The notes beneath the pieces were generated by a model that was not told where the DNA came from, ran no database searches, and saw only the letters and a program-made list of their open reading frames with translations. Position numbers and translations under genes: made by a program. 19,063 bases of DNA from Betaproteobacteria bacterium (GTDB lineage: Bacteria > Pseudomonadota > Gammaproteobacteria > Burkholderiales > Casimicrobiaceae): NCBI GenBank assembly GCA_025355395.1, contig JANXZT010000490.1, positions 1 through 19,063 of the forward strand, given 5' to 3'. Positions within the stretch are counted from its first letter, which is position 1. Each line of letters opens with the position of its first letter. Positions 1 to 6,904 of this stretch are shown here, piece by piece.

Positions 1-4
1 CGGC

Positions 5-178
5 ATGAGCGCCGCCGGGCCGTCCCAAGGCGCGAATGGCGCCCCCTCGGGGGGCAGCGCAGCGGCGTCCGCCGCAAGCGTGGGGGGTCCTATGAGCGCC
101 GCCGGGCCGTCCCAAGGCGCGAATGGCGCCCCCTCGGGGGGCAGCGCAGCGGCGTCCGCCGCAAGCGTGGCGGTTCAC
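5..178. repeat. Two tandem copies of an 87-bp GC-rich hairpin repeat
   Basis: Copy 1 begins at 5 and copy 2 at 92, a spacing of 87 bp (29 codons). The copies are nearly identical until about 170, where copy 2 diverges just before the ATG at 181. Each unit can form three successive hairpins: GGCGC/GCGCC (29-43), GCCCCC/GGGGGC (41-55, overlapping the first) and GCGGCG/CGCCGC (62-75), repeated 87 bp later. Each copy starts with ATGAG, and the downstream gene also starts ATGAG. The look is that of dispersed intergenic repeats I remember from Burkholderiales-type genomes, but I cannot search for other copies here. Frame 1 stays open through both copies into the next gene. Confidence 0.85.
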
Positions 179-180
179 CA

Positions 181-975
181 ATGAGACTCGAGGCGCGCAT
201 CGAAGGCATCGGGCTCGTCGGACCGGGTCTCGCCAACTGGCGGGAAGGGCGCCTGCTGCTCGCCGCACAGTCCACCTATGTCCCGCGCCCTACTGTCGTT
301 CCCGCGCCCGATGCGTTGCCCGCCACGGAAAGGCGCAGGGCGGGCAAGAGCGTCAACGTGTCACTCGCCGCAGGGCTCGAAGCCGCGAGCGCCGCCGGCC
401 GCTCGCCGCGCGATCTCGTCACAATCTTCGCGTCCTCGAGCGGCGATGGCGAGAACTGCCACTGGATCTGCGAGACGCTTGCTTCCAACGACCGCGCGAT
501 TTCGCCCACGCGCTTCCACAATTCGGTGCACAACGCACCCGCGGGATATTGGGGCATCGCGACGGGCGCCATGCGTCCCGCGGATTGCCTCGGCGCGTTC
601 GATGCGAGCTTCGGCGCGGGGCTGCTCGAGGCAATGACGCGCCTCGTCGTCGAACCCGCGCAACCCGTGCTCGTCATCGCCTACGACGCACCGTACCCAG
701 AGCCCCTGCATACCGCGCGTGCGATCGCCGATTCGTTCGCAGTGGCGCTCCTCCTCGCTTCGGCTTCGGACTCGAAAGCTGCACCGCGGCTCACGCTGGA
801 ATTCTGTCACGAGCGCGGCGAGGTGCTGGAGGATGCCGCGCTCGAACGCATGCGCGGCGAAATTCCCGCGGCGCGCTCGCTGCCGTTGCTGACCCTTCTC
901 GCACGCAAATCGTCCGGGCATGCCGTGATCGATTACCTCGATGGGCTTAGCTTGCGCGTTGGAACAATGGCATGA
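181..975 (+). CDS. Beta-ketoacyl synthase chain-length-factor-like protein (aryl-polyene type)
   Basis: 264 residues. It resembles the short ketoacyl-synthase N-terminal-like family (PF13723) found in aryl-polyene clusters, where such a protein (ApeC-like) pairs with the catalytic ketosynthase as its chain-length partner. Visible signs are the half-thiolase length, the SPTRFHNSVHNAPAGYWGI stretch at 109-127 and the elbow-like FDASFGAGLLEA at 140-151. Where an active ketosynthase has its nucleophilic Cys, this protein seems to have Ala142-Ser143, so it is probably not catalytic alone; Cys136 lies nearby but not at the elbow. I chose the ATG at 181 because the upstream in-frame codons come from the hairpin repeat and look like a spurious Arg-rich extension. 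No clear Shine-Dalgarno is visible. The stop overlaps the next start as ATGA, so it is translationally coupled to the dehydratase. Confidence 0.82.
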   Translation: MRLEARIEGIGLVGPGLANWREGRLLLAAQSTYVPRPTVVPAPDALPATERRRAGKSVNVSLAAGLEAASAAGRSPRDLVTIFASSSGDGENCHWICETLASNDRAISPTRFHNSVHNAPAGYWGIATGAMRPADCLGAFDASFGAGLLEAMTRLVVEPAQPVLVIAYDAPYPEPLHTARAIADSFAVALLLASASDSKAAPRLTLEFCHERGEVLEDAALERMRGEIPAARSLPLLTLLARKSSGHAVIDYLDGLSLRVGTMA

Positions 976-1427
976 CCGCGGTAGCGATTGGCCGCGACTG
1001 GCTCACCTCGCGTCTGCCCCATCGCGGCACGATGAACCTGCTTGAAGAGATCGTCTCGTGGGATCGCACCACGCTGCATGCCCGCGCCGTCAGCCACCGC
1101 GCGCCGGACAATCCGCTGCGCCGCGCGGGGGAGCTTTCAATCGCCTGCGGCATCGAGTACGCCGCGCAGGCGGTGGCGGCTCACGGGGCCCTCCACGCCG
1201 AGAATGAAACCGCCGGTGCGGGCTTTCTCGCAAGCGTGCGTTCGGTGACGTTTCACGCTTCCCGGCTTGACGATGTTCCCGGCGTACTGGAGATCGCGGT
1301 CGAACAACTCGCCAGCGGAAGCTCGGGTGTGCTCTACGACTTCTGCGTGAGCTCCGCGGGCCGCAACCTGCTCGTGGGTCGCGTCGCCATAGCGCTCGAC
1401 GCGTCGCGTTTTTCGCACCCCGCGTGA
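972..1427 (+). CDS. Hot-dog-fold 3-hydroxyacyl-ACP dehydratase (ApeP-like)
   Basis: 151 residues. The N-terminal LPHRGTMNLLEEIVSW (15-30) matches the FabZ/FabA-type 'PHRxPM..LD' signature, with His17 as the likely catalytic His. A central helix region, GIEYAAQAVAAHGAL, fits the hot-dog helix that usually carries the acidic residue. It should dehydrate 3-hydroxyacyl-ACP to the trans-2-enoyl intermediate, without an enoyl reduction step, so conjugated double bonds build up. In characterised aryl-polyene systems this protein (ApeP) works with a second dehydratase (ApeI), which is not in this window. It overlaps the upstream gene by 4 bp (ATGA) and the downstream reductase at TGATG. The pathway role is inferred from the neighbours; the fold assignment is firmer. 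Confidence 0.83.
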   Translation: MTAVAIGRDWLTSRLPHRGTMNLLEEIVSWDRTTLHARAVSHRAPDNPLRRAGELSIACGIEYAAQAVAAHGALHAENETAGAGFLASVRSVTFHASRLDDVPGVLEIAVEQLASGSSGVLYDFCVSSAGRNLLVGRVAIALDASRFSHPA

Positions 1428-2146
1428 TGCGGCGCGCGCTCGTCACCGGCGGAAGCGGCGGGATCGGCGCCGCGATCTGTCGCGCGCTTTCGTCGCGGAA
1501 TTTCGAGGTGATCGTGCACGCCAACCGGAACCTTGATGTCGCGCGTGCGTTGGCAGCCGAGCTCACTGCCGCCGGCGGCAGCGCAAAAGCCGTGGCGTTC
1601 GATGTGACCGACGGAGGTCAGACCGAAGCCGCGCTCGAGGAGCTCCTCGAAGACGCGCCTGTCCAGGTGCTCGTGAACAATGCCGGCATCCACGACGATG
1701 CGCCGTTTCCCGGCATGCGCCGCGACCAGTGGACGCGCGTGATCGATGTGTCACTCCACGGCTTCTACAACGTGACCCGGCCCCTCGTGCTGCCGATGAT
1801 TCGCACGCGCTGGGGACGCATCGTGACGATCACGTCGATCGCGGCGCAGACCGGCAACCGCGGGCAGACCAATTACGCGGCGGCAAAGGGGGCGCTGGAT
1901 GCCGCGACCCGATCACTGGCGCTGGAATTGGGCAGTCGCGGCGTGACTGTGAATGCAGTGGCCCCAGGAATCATCGCGACGGTCATGAGCGAGGGCGCGT
2001 TCGACCCGGCGATGATCGAGCGTTTGGTGCCGCTCAAGCGCGCCGGGCGCCCCGAGGAAGTTGCCGACCTCGTGGCCTTCCTGGTGTCGGACGGCGCGGG
2101 TTACATCACGGGGCAGGTCGTGCCCATCAACGGAGGGATGGCTTGA
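1427..2146 (+). CDS. fabG: 3-oxoacyl-ACP reductase, FabG-type SDR (ApeQ-like)
   Basis: 239 residues from the ATG at 1427; the overlapping GTG at 1424 is an alternative giving 240. This is a classical short-chain dehydrogenase/reductase. TGGSGGIG at 7-14 is the NADP(H)-binding glycine motif, NNAG is at 84-87, and the catalytic set is Ser137, Tyr150 and Lys154 (YAAAK). The C-terminal stretch ending in GQVVPINGGMA is typical of FabG. It should reduce 3-oxoacyl-ACP to 3-hydroxyacyl-ACP with NADPH, feeding the dehydratase encoded just upstream. The dehydratase stop and this start share one base (TGATG), so the three genes form a coupled unit. Within a pigment cluster the name apeQ may be more accurate than fabG; housekeeping fatty-acid function cannot be excluded. 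Confidence 0.9.
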   Translation: MRRALVTGGSGGIGAAICRALSSRNFEVIVHANRNLDVARALAAELTAAGGSAKAVAFDVTDGGQTEAALEELLEDAPVQVLVNNAGIHDDAPFPGMRRDQWTRVIDVSLHGFYNVTRPLVLPMIRTRWGRIVTITSIAAQTGNRGQTNYAAAKGALDAATRSLALELGSRGVTVNAVAPGIIATVMSEGAFDPAMIERLVPLKRAGRPEEVADLVAFLVSDGAGYITGQVVPINGGMA

Positions 2147-2147
2147 G

Positions 2148-2174
2148 CGCCCAACGGGCGGCGACTCGCTCGCC
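2148..2174. terminator. Two adjacent hairpins between convergent genes, possible weak terminator
   Basis: Immediately after the reductase stop lies a perfect 5-bp stem CGCCC-AAC-GGGCG (2148-2160), followed by GGCGA-CTCGC-TCGCC (2160-2174). No T-tract follows on either strand, so an intrinsic terminator is only possible. The position between two converging transcripts is what one would expect. Confidence 0.3.
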
Positions 2175-2216
2175 GTGAGACGGGCTCCCCCGACCCTGCC
2201 TCAAAAGCGAGAACCG

Positions 2217-2975
2217 TCACCTTGAATGCTTGCGTGCGAGCAGCATCGGGAGCCGGATCAGAAAGCCGGCAAACAAGCGCATATGCATCCAGGTGAGGAG
2301 CACGTTGTCGCGGTAGTAATTGAAGTGCGAGACCCCGCCCTCCTCAGGCGTGAGGTATTTCACCGGCGCGGGAATGTTGATGGGCCGCACACCGCGCCAG
2401 ATGAGGCGCACGGCCGCTTCGGGATCGAAGTCGAAGCGCCGCATCCACACCTGCCGGTTCATGATCGCCGCGAGGTCGGCGATCGGATAGACGCGAAAGC
2501 CATAGAGGGAATCTCCAAGACCAAGCCCCACAGTCTCGAGGTTCGCCCACCAGTTGGAGACCTTGCGTCCTTTTACCCGCAATGCCGGAGCACTGGCATC
2601 GAAGACCGGTACGCCGAGGACCACCGCGCCGGGACACTCGACGGACGCGTCCATGAATTTCGGGATACTCCCCGCGGGGTGCTGGCCGTCCGAATCCATC
2701 GTGAGCGCGTGCGTGAAGCCCTGCTCGGCCGCGAGGGTGATGCCCTTCAAAACCGCGTTGCCCTTCCCCATGTTGCGCGGCTGCACGACGATGCGCAGGT
2801 CTTCGTCGTCCTGGGCGAGCTTGCGCAATCCTTCCAGCGTGCCATCGTTGCTGCCATCGACCACTACCCACACGGGCGCCCAGAAGCGCCGCGCCTCGCG
2901 CACGGTCTCGTAGACCTTGGCGCCCGGGTTGAAGCTCGGGATGAGGACGAGATGCGTCCGCGAACGCTCAACCAC
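2217..2975 (-). CDS. Family 2 glycosyltransferase (DPM/DPG-synthase-like) of the pigment cluster
   Basis: 252 residues from GTG at 2975. GT-A fold signatures appear in order: VLIPSFN (10-16), VVDGSNDGT (38-46), NMGKGNA (68-74) and the metal/nucleotide-sugar motif DSDGQH (94-99). A later GFRVYP stretch and a hydrophobic tail that could sit at the membrane follow. It should transfer a sugar from an activated donor to a lipid or pigment acceptor on the cytoplasmic face. Aryl-polyene clusters commonly carry such a gene beside an acyltransferase, which is the arrangement here. The start is uncertain: an ATG at 3041 would add 22 Arg/Pro-rich residues without family character and a long overlap, whereas GTG 2975 overlaps the acyltransferase stop by only 8 bp. 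No strong Shine-Dalgarno is visible. It is the last gene of the four-gene operon. Confidence 0.85.
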   Translation of the reverse strand: MVERSRTHLVLIPSFNPGAKVYETVREARRFWAPVWVVVDGSNDGTLEGLRKLAQDDEDLRIVVQPRNMGKGNAVLKGITLAAEQGFTHALTMDSDGQHPAGSIPKFMDASVECPGAVVLGVPVFDASAPALRVKGRKVSNWWANLETVGLGLGDSLYGFRVYPIADLAAIMNRQVWMRRFDFDPEAAVRLIWRGVRPINIPAPVKYLTPEEGGVSHFNYYRDNVLLTWMHMRLFAGFLIRLPMLLARKHSR

Positions 2976-3783
2976 GAAGATGCGGGGCGTTCTCGACCGG
3001 CTGCGTGCTGACGGGACCGGACAGCGCGACCGCGGTGGCACGGCCCGACAGCTCGCGGTGGAAGTAGCGTTCCAGCTCCTGGGTGAAGGCGTGCACGTCG
3101 TTCGGCGGGTCGAAGCGCCGTCCCAAGTGCATGCGGAAATGCAGCGGAAATTCAGGGCGTGTAAGGTTGCGCCAGCCCTTCCCGAGGAACTGCGAGTCGG
3201 TCTCGATGATCACGGTCTGCACCGGAACGCCGCTGCGTCGCGAGAGCGCGCCAACCGCTTCCGTGAAGGGACCGACGGCGCCACCCACGGTGCGCGTGCC
3301 CTCGGGGAAGAGCAGCAGCTGGCCGCCGAGGCGCAACTCGTTGCCGGCAGTCGAGACGAGCCGCAACAGCGTGTCGTTGCGCACGTAGCGCGCGAGCCGC
3401 CCCGCGGGGCCGAGCAGGAAATTGTTGAGCAGGCCCGCCTTCATCACACACACCGCGTTCGGCAGTCGCGAGACCACCAGCACCGCGTCGAGGAGGCCGG
3501 GGTGGTTGGGCGCGATGATCAGCGCTCCGTCATGCACCAGCCGGTCGAGCGCGCTTAAGTCAAGCCGCCACGCACCCGCCATCTCGAGGGTGGCGAGGAA
3601 AAGCCGGAAAAAATGCATCGCGGCGAGCCGCCCGATGCGTCGTCCAACGCTCGCCGGGAGGATCTGGAAAAGCACTACCGAGATCGCGCCCCACACCACG
3701 CATTCGAGTACGAGGAAGACCACGCCCAGAACGAGCAGCGCGTACGAACAAACGCTCTTCGCGACCCAGCGCAAGTACATCAT
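2968..3783 (-). CDS. Lysophospholipid-type acyltransferase (PlsC family)
   Basis: 271 residues starting at the first of two adjacent ATG codons (3783 or 3780). An N-terminal hydrophobic segment at about 12-42 should anchor it in the inner membrane. The PlsC-family blocks are visible: NHPGLLD (93-99, the NHx4D catalytic motif with His94 and Asp99), FPEGTRT (159-165, glycerol-phosphate-like binding) and a VPVQTVII block near 186. It would transfer an acyl group from acyl-ACP or acyl-CoA to an acceptor. Aryl-polyene clusters use such a gene, with the neighbouring glycosyltransferase, to make the lipid-linked form; the acceptor here is unknown. The MipA stop lies inside the paired ATGATG, so translation is probably coupled. 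Codons upstream of the paired ATG overlap MipA and look spurious. Confidence 0.87.
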   Translation of the reverse strand: MMYLRWVAKSVCSYALLVLGVVFLVLECVVWGAISVVLFQILPASVGRRIGRLAAMHFFRLFLATLEMAGAWRLDLSALDRLVHDGALIIAPNHPGLLDAVLVVSRLPNAVCVMKAGLLNNFLLGPAGRLARYVRNDTLLRLVSTAGNELRLGGQLLLFPEGTRTVGGAVGPFTEAVGALSRRSGVPVQTVIIETDSQFLGKGWRNLTRPEFPLHFRMHLGRRFDPPNDVHAFTQELERYFHRELSGRATAVALSGPVSTQPVENAPHLRG

Positions 3784-4661
3784 TGTCGCCGGCCTCCCAG
3801 GTCGATCGCGGGCACCCTTTGCGTCGATTCGCCAAGGATCCACGAGACACCGATGCCCGCCGCGAAATACCGCTTCGAGGTGACGAGCGGGCTCTCCTCG
3901 AAGCTCGCGCCACGCAACGAGTCGTAGCGAGTGAAGCCGCCCACCCAGAACTTTGAAAACCGCTTCGAGAGCGCCACGAGGAACTGCGTCCCCGCGAAAC
4001 CACCGCTTGGCGCGACATAAGCCGGGCGCGACGTCGTGGCGTAGGCGGGAAGCACCTCGTAGAAATAGCGGTTGTAGCGTGCGTCCGCAAACACCGGCCC
4101 CGCCAGCAAGCCGAGATTCCAGCCTGCGAGGCCGGCGGGATCGTGTAGGTCGAGATTCAGGTGCGGAAAGAACTGCCCGCCGATGAATCGCGGATGGGAT
4201 TCGACGGTCACAGCGGCGCGCACCGGCAGCCGCACGTCAAGCTTGGTGCGAAGATCGGTGGAGCGCCACATCGTGACGTCGAGCGAGGGCCCCAGCTCCA
4301 CCGAGGGCCTGAGGTCGGTCATTCCCTCGCGCGCGCGATTGTCGTTACTGTAGACCGGCAGCGACGCCCCGACACTCAGGTTCAGATCGAAGCGCTCATT
4401 GCTGAAGAAAATGCCGCGCAGGCCCTGACGATCCGCCTTGAAGATCTCGCCGCGGTACACGAAGTACGGCGCCGGCAACGCATAGCCGCGCGATTGGTCC
4501 GAGCCGCGATAGTGCGGAAAGTAGAGTCCCGCCACGCCGATGCCCGCCTCCCACAGCGGCTCGGTCGCGCTGGCGAGGGACGGCGGCTCGCTACTCGCGG
4601 CGGTGGGTAGACATCCGAGCGCGATGGCGATGAATGCCGGTGCGATGCGCGCGACCCTCAT
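3780..4661 (-). CDS. MipA/OmpV-family outer-membrane protein
   Basis: 293 residues from ATG 4661. An N-terminal signal peptide (MRVARIAPAFIAIALGCLPT followed by AASS) exports it. The mature protein has the MipA/OmpV pattern: WEAGIGVAGLYFPHYRGSDQS (37-57), PAPYFVYRG, alternating beta-strand segments rich in aromatic residues, and a C-terminal strand ending in the SWIL stretch followed by a short polar tail. It should form a small outer-membrane beta-barrel. E. coli MipA has been linked to murein-synthesis scaffolding, but many relatives have no known role. ATG 4661 overlaps the stop of the halogenase-like gene (ATGA), and the long in-frame extension upstream of it is a shadow of that gene. Its place inside a pigment-modification operon suggests a role at the outer membrane connected with the pigment; this is inference. 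Confidence 0.85.
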   Translation of the reverse strand: MRVARIAPAFIAIALGCLPTAASSEPPSLASATEPLWEAGIGVAGLYFPHYRGSDQSRGYALPAPYFVYRGEIFKADRQGLRGIFFSNERFDLNLSVGASLPVYSNDNRAREGMTDLRPSVELGPSLDVTMWRSTDLRTKLDVRLPVRAAVTVESHPRFIGGQFFPHLNLDLHDPAGLAGWNLGLLAGPVFADARYNRYFYEVLPAYATTSRPAYVAPSGGFAGTQFLVALSKRFSKFWVGGFTRYDSLRGASFEESPLVTSKRYFAAGIGVSWILGESTQRVPAIDLGGRRQ

Positions 4662-5980
4662 CCTGTCATCCGCGGGAGAGGTGCATCTTTCGAATCGTCC
4701 CGAATGCTGAAAGCCCGGCGGCGCCACGCCTTGAACGTACGGCGCATGTTGAAGATCGAGGAGACGTAGTAGACGAGGCGGAACATGCGCAACCCGCGCT
4801 GGATCGGCGTCCTTCCGAACACGTCGCCCGCCAGCACCGAGAGGAGCGCCTTCTGCATGTCCCACTTGTCGCTCGGGGCCATGAAGAGCTCGCGCAGCGT
4901 GGGATTGGTCACGCGGTAGATGAACCAGGAGAACTGCTTCGGTCCTTCGCGCATCACGAAGTTGAAGCGCTCCCGCGCACTGGCTTCGGCGGCCCGCTGG
5001 TTGGCCAGCTTGGCGTGGATCACATCGGTCCCCGCAAAGGCGCTATTCATGGCCAGCATCACGCCCGACGAGAATACCGGGTCGATGAAGGTGTACGCAT
5101 CCCCCAGCATCACGTAGTTCTCGCCCTGGCAACTGTCGCATCGGTAGGAGTAGTTTCCGGTGGCCTCGGGCTCGGCCACCATGTCGGCCTCGGCGAGGCG
5201 CTCCTGCAGACCCGGGCACATCGCGATAGTGGCGAGGAAGAATTCACGCAGCGGCCTGTCACGGTGCTTCATGTAGTAGGGCCAGACGACCGCGCCCACG
5301 CTGGTGATTCCGTCCTTGAGGGGGATGAACCAGAACCATCCGTGGTCGAACCAGAAAATGATGATATTGCCCTCGAGCTCGCCGCAATCGCGCCGCGCGT
5401 TGCGGAAATGTCCGTACATTGCGGCGCTGTTGTGGTCGGGATTGCGGCGCTTGATCTTGAGGCGGTTGGCGATGAGCGTGTCGCGGCCGGTCGCGTCGAC
5501 GATGAACTTCGCGCGCCATTCGCGCACGGTGCCGTCGGCGCTGGTCGCCTTGACGCTCGGGGGCGTGTGGGCATCGCCGAGATCGAATTCCCGGACGCGC
5601 GCGTTCTCGTAGGCTTCGGCGCCGGCCGCGGCGGCGCGCCGGAAAAGGATCTCGTCAAACTCCGACCGTCGCACCTGGTAGGCCATCGGCATCGAGGGGT
5701 CGGTGGCGTCGGCGAAGCGAAAGCCGGCGGTATGGTCATGCCACGGCGAGACGAAGGTCGCGCCCCACTTGTTCATGCCGATGGCGTTGATTTCGTCGGC
5801 AACGCCGAGCCTTTCGAACAGCGGCATGTTCGCCGGAAGCAGTGATTCGCCGATGTGGAAGCGTGGATGGGATTCTTTTTCCAGCAGCACCACCTTGTGG
5901 CCGCGCTCGGCGAGGAGAGTCGCCGCGGTAGAGCCCGCGGGACCGCCTCCGATGACAACGACATCGCACTCCCGTTGCAC
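4658..5980 (-). CDS. FAD-dependent oxidoreductase of the flavin-dependent halogenase family
   Basis: 440 residues from a GTG at 5980, preceded by a good Shine-Dalgarno (AAGGGAGAA). The FAD-binding motif GGGPAGS is at 11-17, followed by the family's GESLLP at 44-49. The halogenase hallmark WxWxIP is present as W215, W217, I219, P220, and Lys71 (NKWGATF) is a candidate for the conserved Lys of flavin-dependent halogenases. GDAYTFIDPVFSSGV (293-307) is the second FAD motif typical of the group. If active it would halogenate an aromatic ring using FADH2, oxygen and chloride or bromide; xanthomonadins (brominated) and some flexirubins (chlorinated) are halogenated aryl polyenes. Some cluster relatives may act as monooxygenases instead. 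It heads a four-gene operon and diverges from the methyltransferase. Confidence 0.85.
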   Translation of the reverse strand: MQRECDVVVIGGGPAGSTAATLLAERGHKVVLLEKESHPRFHIGESLLPANMPLFERLGVADEINAIGMNKWGATFVSPWHDHTAGFRFADATDPSMPMAYQVRRSEFDEILFRRAAAAGAEAYENARVREFDLGDAHTPPSVKATSADGTVREWRAKFIVDATGRDTLIANRLKIKRRNPDHNSAAMYGHFRNARRDCGELEGNIIIFWFDHGWFWFIPLKDGITSVGAVVWPYYMKHRDRPLREFFLATIAMCPGLQERLAEADMVAEPEATGNYSYRCDSCQGENYVMLGDAYTFIDPVFSSGVMLAMNSAFAGTDVIHAKLANQRAAEASARERFNFVMREGPKQFSWFIYRVTNPTLRELFMAPSDKWDMQKALLSVLAGDVFGRTPIQRGLRMFRLVYYVSSIFNMRRTFKAWRRRAFSIRDDSKDAPLPRMTG

Positions 5981-5991
5981 TCAATTCTCCC

Positions 5992-6022
5992 TTGAGGCGG
6001 CGCAAACATTGTACTGTAGAAT
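5992..6022 (+). promoter_or_regulatory. Weak candidate sigma-70 promoter for the methyltransferase
   Basis: TTGAGG (5992-5997) and TAGAAT (6017-6022) are separated by 19 bp, slightly long for sigma-70. It lies 34 bp before the GTG start and overlaps the candidate promoter on the opposite strand, so the two directions may compete. Confidence 0.3.
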
Positions 6023-6037
6023 CTGGCCTCCTTTCAC
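6008..6037 (-). promoter_or_regulatory. Candidate sigma-70 promoter for the halogenase-MipA-acyltransferase-GT operon
   Basis: On the minus strand GTGAAA (6037-6032) and TACAAT (6013-6008) are separated by 18 bp. TACAAT matches five of six consensus bases. Transcription would start near 6001 and give a leader of about 20 nt holding the visible Shine-Dalgarno before GTG 5980. Confidence 0.45.
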
Positions 6038-6055
6038 CGCGATCGCAGCCACCGC

Positions 6056-6820
6056 GTGCTTGATACAGATCACGTCCCGCGACTTTCCTCGCGGGCTCCC
6101 ATCAAGGCATTACCAGGTTATTACGCGGACGAGCGGGGCCGGCGGCATTTCGTCAACGACCTCTTCGACGGCAGCGCGCGCGACTACGATCACATCGAGC
6201 GCCTGCTGGCGCTCGGAAGCGGCTCGTCCTACAGGCGCCATGCATTGCGGCGTGCCGGATTGGCCCCCGGCATGCGCGTGCTCGACGTGGCCACCGGCAC
6301 GGGCCTCGTCGCGCGCGAAGCGCTTGCCACCGTGGGTTCCGGGGGCAGTGTCGTGGGTCTTGATCCGAGCGCCGGCATGCTTGCCGAGGCGCACCGCGGG
6401 CTTTCGATCACGTTCGTGCGCGGCCGCGGCGAGAAGCTCCCGTTGAGCGGCGCCGCGTTCGATTTCGTGAGCATGGGATTCGCATTGCGCCACGTGAGTG
6501 ATCTTGACTTGCTCTTCGGTGAATTCCGTCGCGTCCTGAAGCCCGGCGGCGTCGTCTGCGTGCTCGAGATTTCCAGGCCGCGCCTCCGTACAGTTGCTGC
6601 GCTGCTGCGCGTATTCATGACGCGCGCGGTGCCGGCGATGGCGCGCGTTGCGCGGCGGCATTCCGATGCGCGGCGCCTCATGGATTTCTACTGGGACACG
6701 ATCGATGCCTGCGTTCCGCCGGAAGCAGTGCTGGCGGCGCTCGCGCGCTCGGGATTCGACTCGCCCTGGCGCGCGGTGAGCCTCGGCATGTTTTCGGAGT
6801 ACGTCGCGAAGAAAAGCTGA
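6056..6820 (+). CDS. UbiE-like class I SAM-dependent methyltransferase
   Basis: 254 residues from GTG 6056. The N-terminal VNDLFDGSARDYDHIE stretch resembles the UbiE/COQ5 entry motif. VLDVATGTG (75-83) is SAM-binding motif I, VVGLDPSAGML follows as motif II, and FALRHVSDLDLLFGEFRRVLKPGG is the usual post-I/III region. UbiE-type enzymes methylate an aromatic ring carbon in quinone biosynthesis. Because this gene lies 75 bp from, and divergent to, a halogenase-like gene in an aryl-polyene context, ring methylation of the aryl head group is a plausible job (aryl-polyene head groups are often methylated). It could instead be a stray ubiE homologue. No clear Shine-Dalgarno precedes the GTG, so the exact start is less certain than the family. 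Confidence 0.83.
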   Translation: MLDTDHVPRLSSRAPIKALPGYYADERGRRHFVNDLFDGSARDYDHIERLLALGSGSSYRRHALRRAGLAPGMRVLDVATGTGLVAREALATVGSGGSVVGLDPSAGMLAEAHRGLSITFVRGRGEKLPLSGAAFDFVSMGFALRHVSDLDLLFGEFRRVLKPGGVVCVLEISRPRLRTVAALLRVFMTRAVPAMARVARRHSDARRLMDFYWDTIDACVPPEAVLAALARSGFDSPWRAVSLGMFSEYVAKKS

Positions 6821-6866
6821 CCAGCAACGCCAGCCGAGGCCGAGCGGGTTATGAGCTCCGGGCCAT

Positions 6867-6899
6867 CGCAGCCGGATTGGGCCAATCGCAGCGGCTGCG
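6867..6899. repeat. Nested inverted repeat downstream of the methyltransferase
   Basis: An outer 7-bp stem CGCAGCC (6867-6873) / GGCTGCG (6893-6899) encloses a second dyad, GATTGG-G-CCAATC (6875-6887). ATCGCAGC also occurs as a direct repeat (6865-6872 and 6886-6893). There is no T-tract, so it may be a weak terminator of the methyltransferase transcript, a protein-binding site, or part of the structured leader that follows. Confidence 0.5.
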
Positions 6900-6904
6900 T
6901 GGTG

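Noticed and set aside
2226..3011. Plus-strand open frame opposite the glycosyltransferase
   Set aside because: Shadow of the glycosyltransferase, which has all its family motifs on the minus strand.
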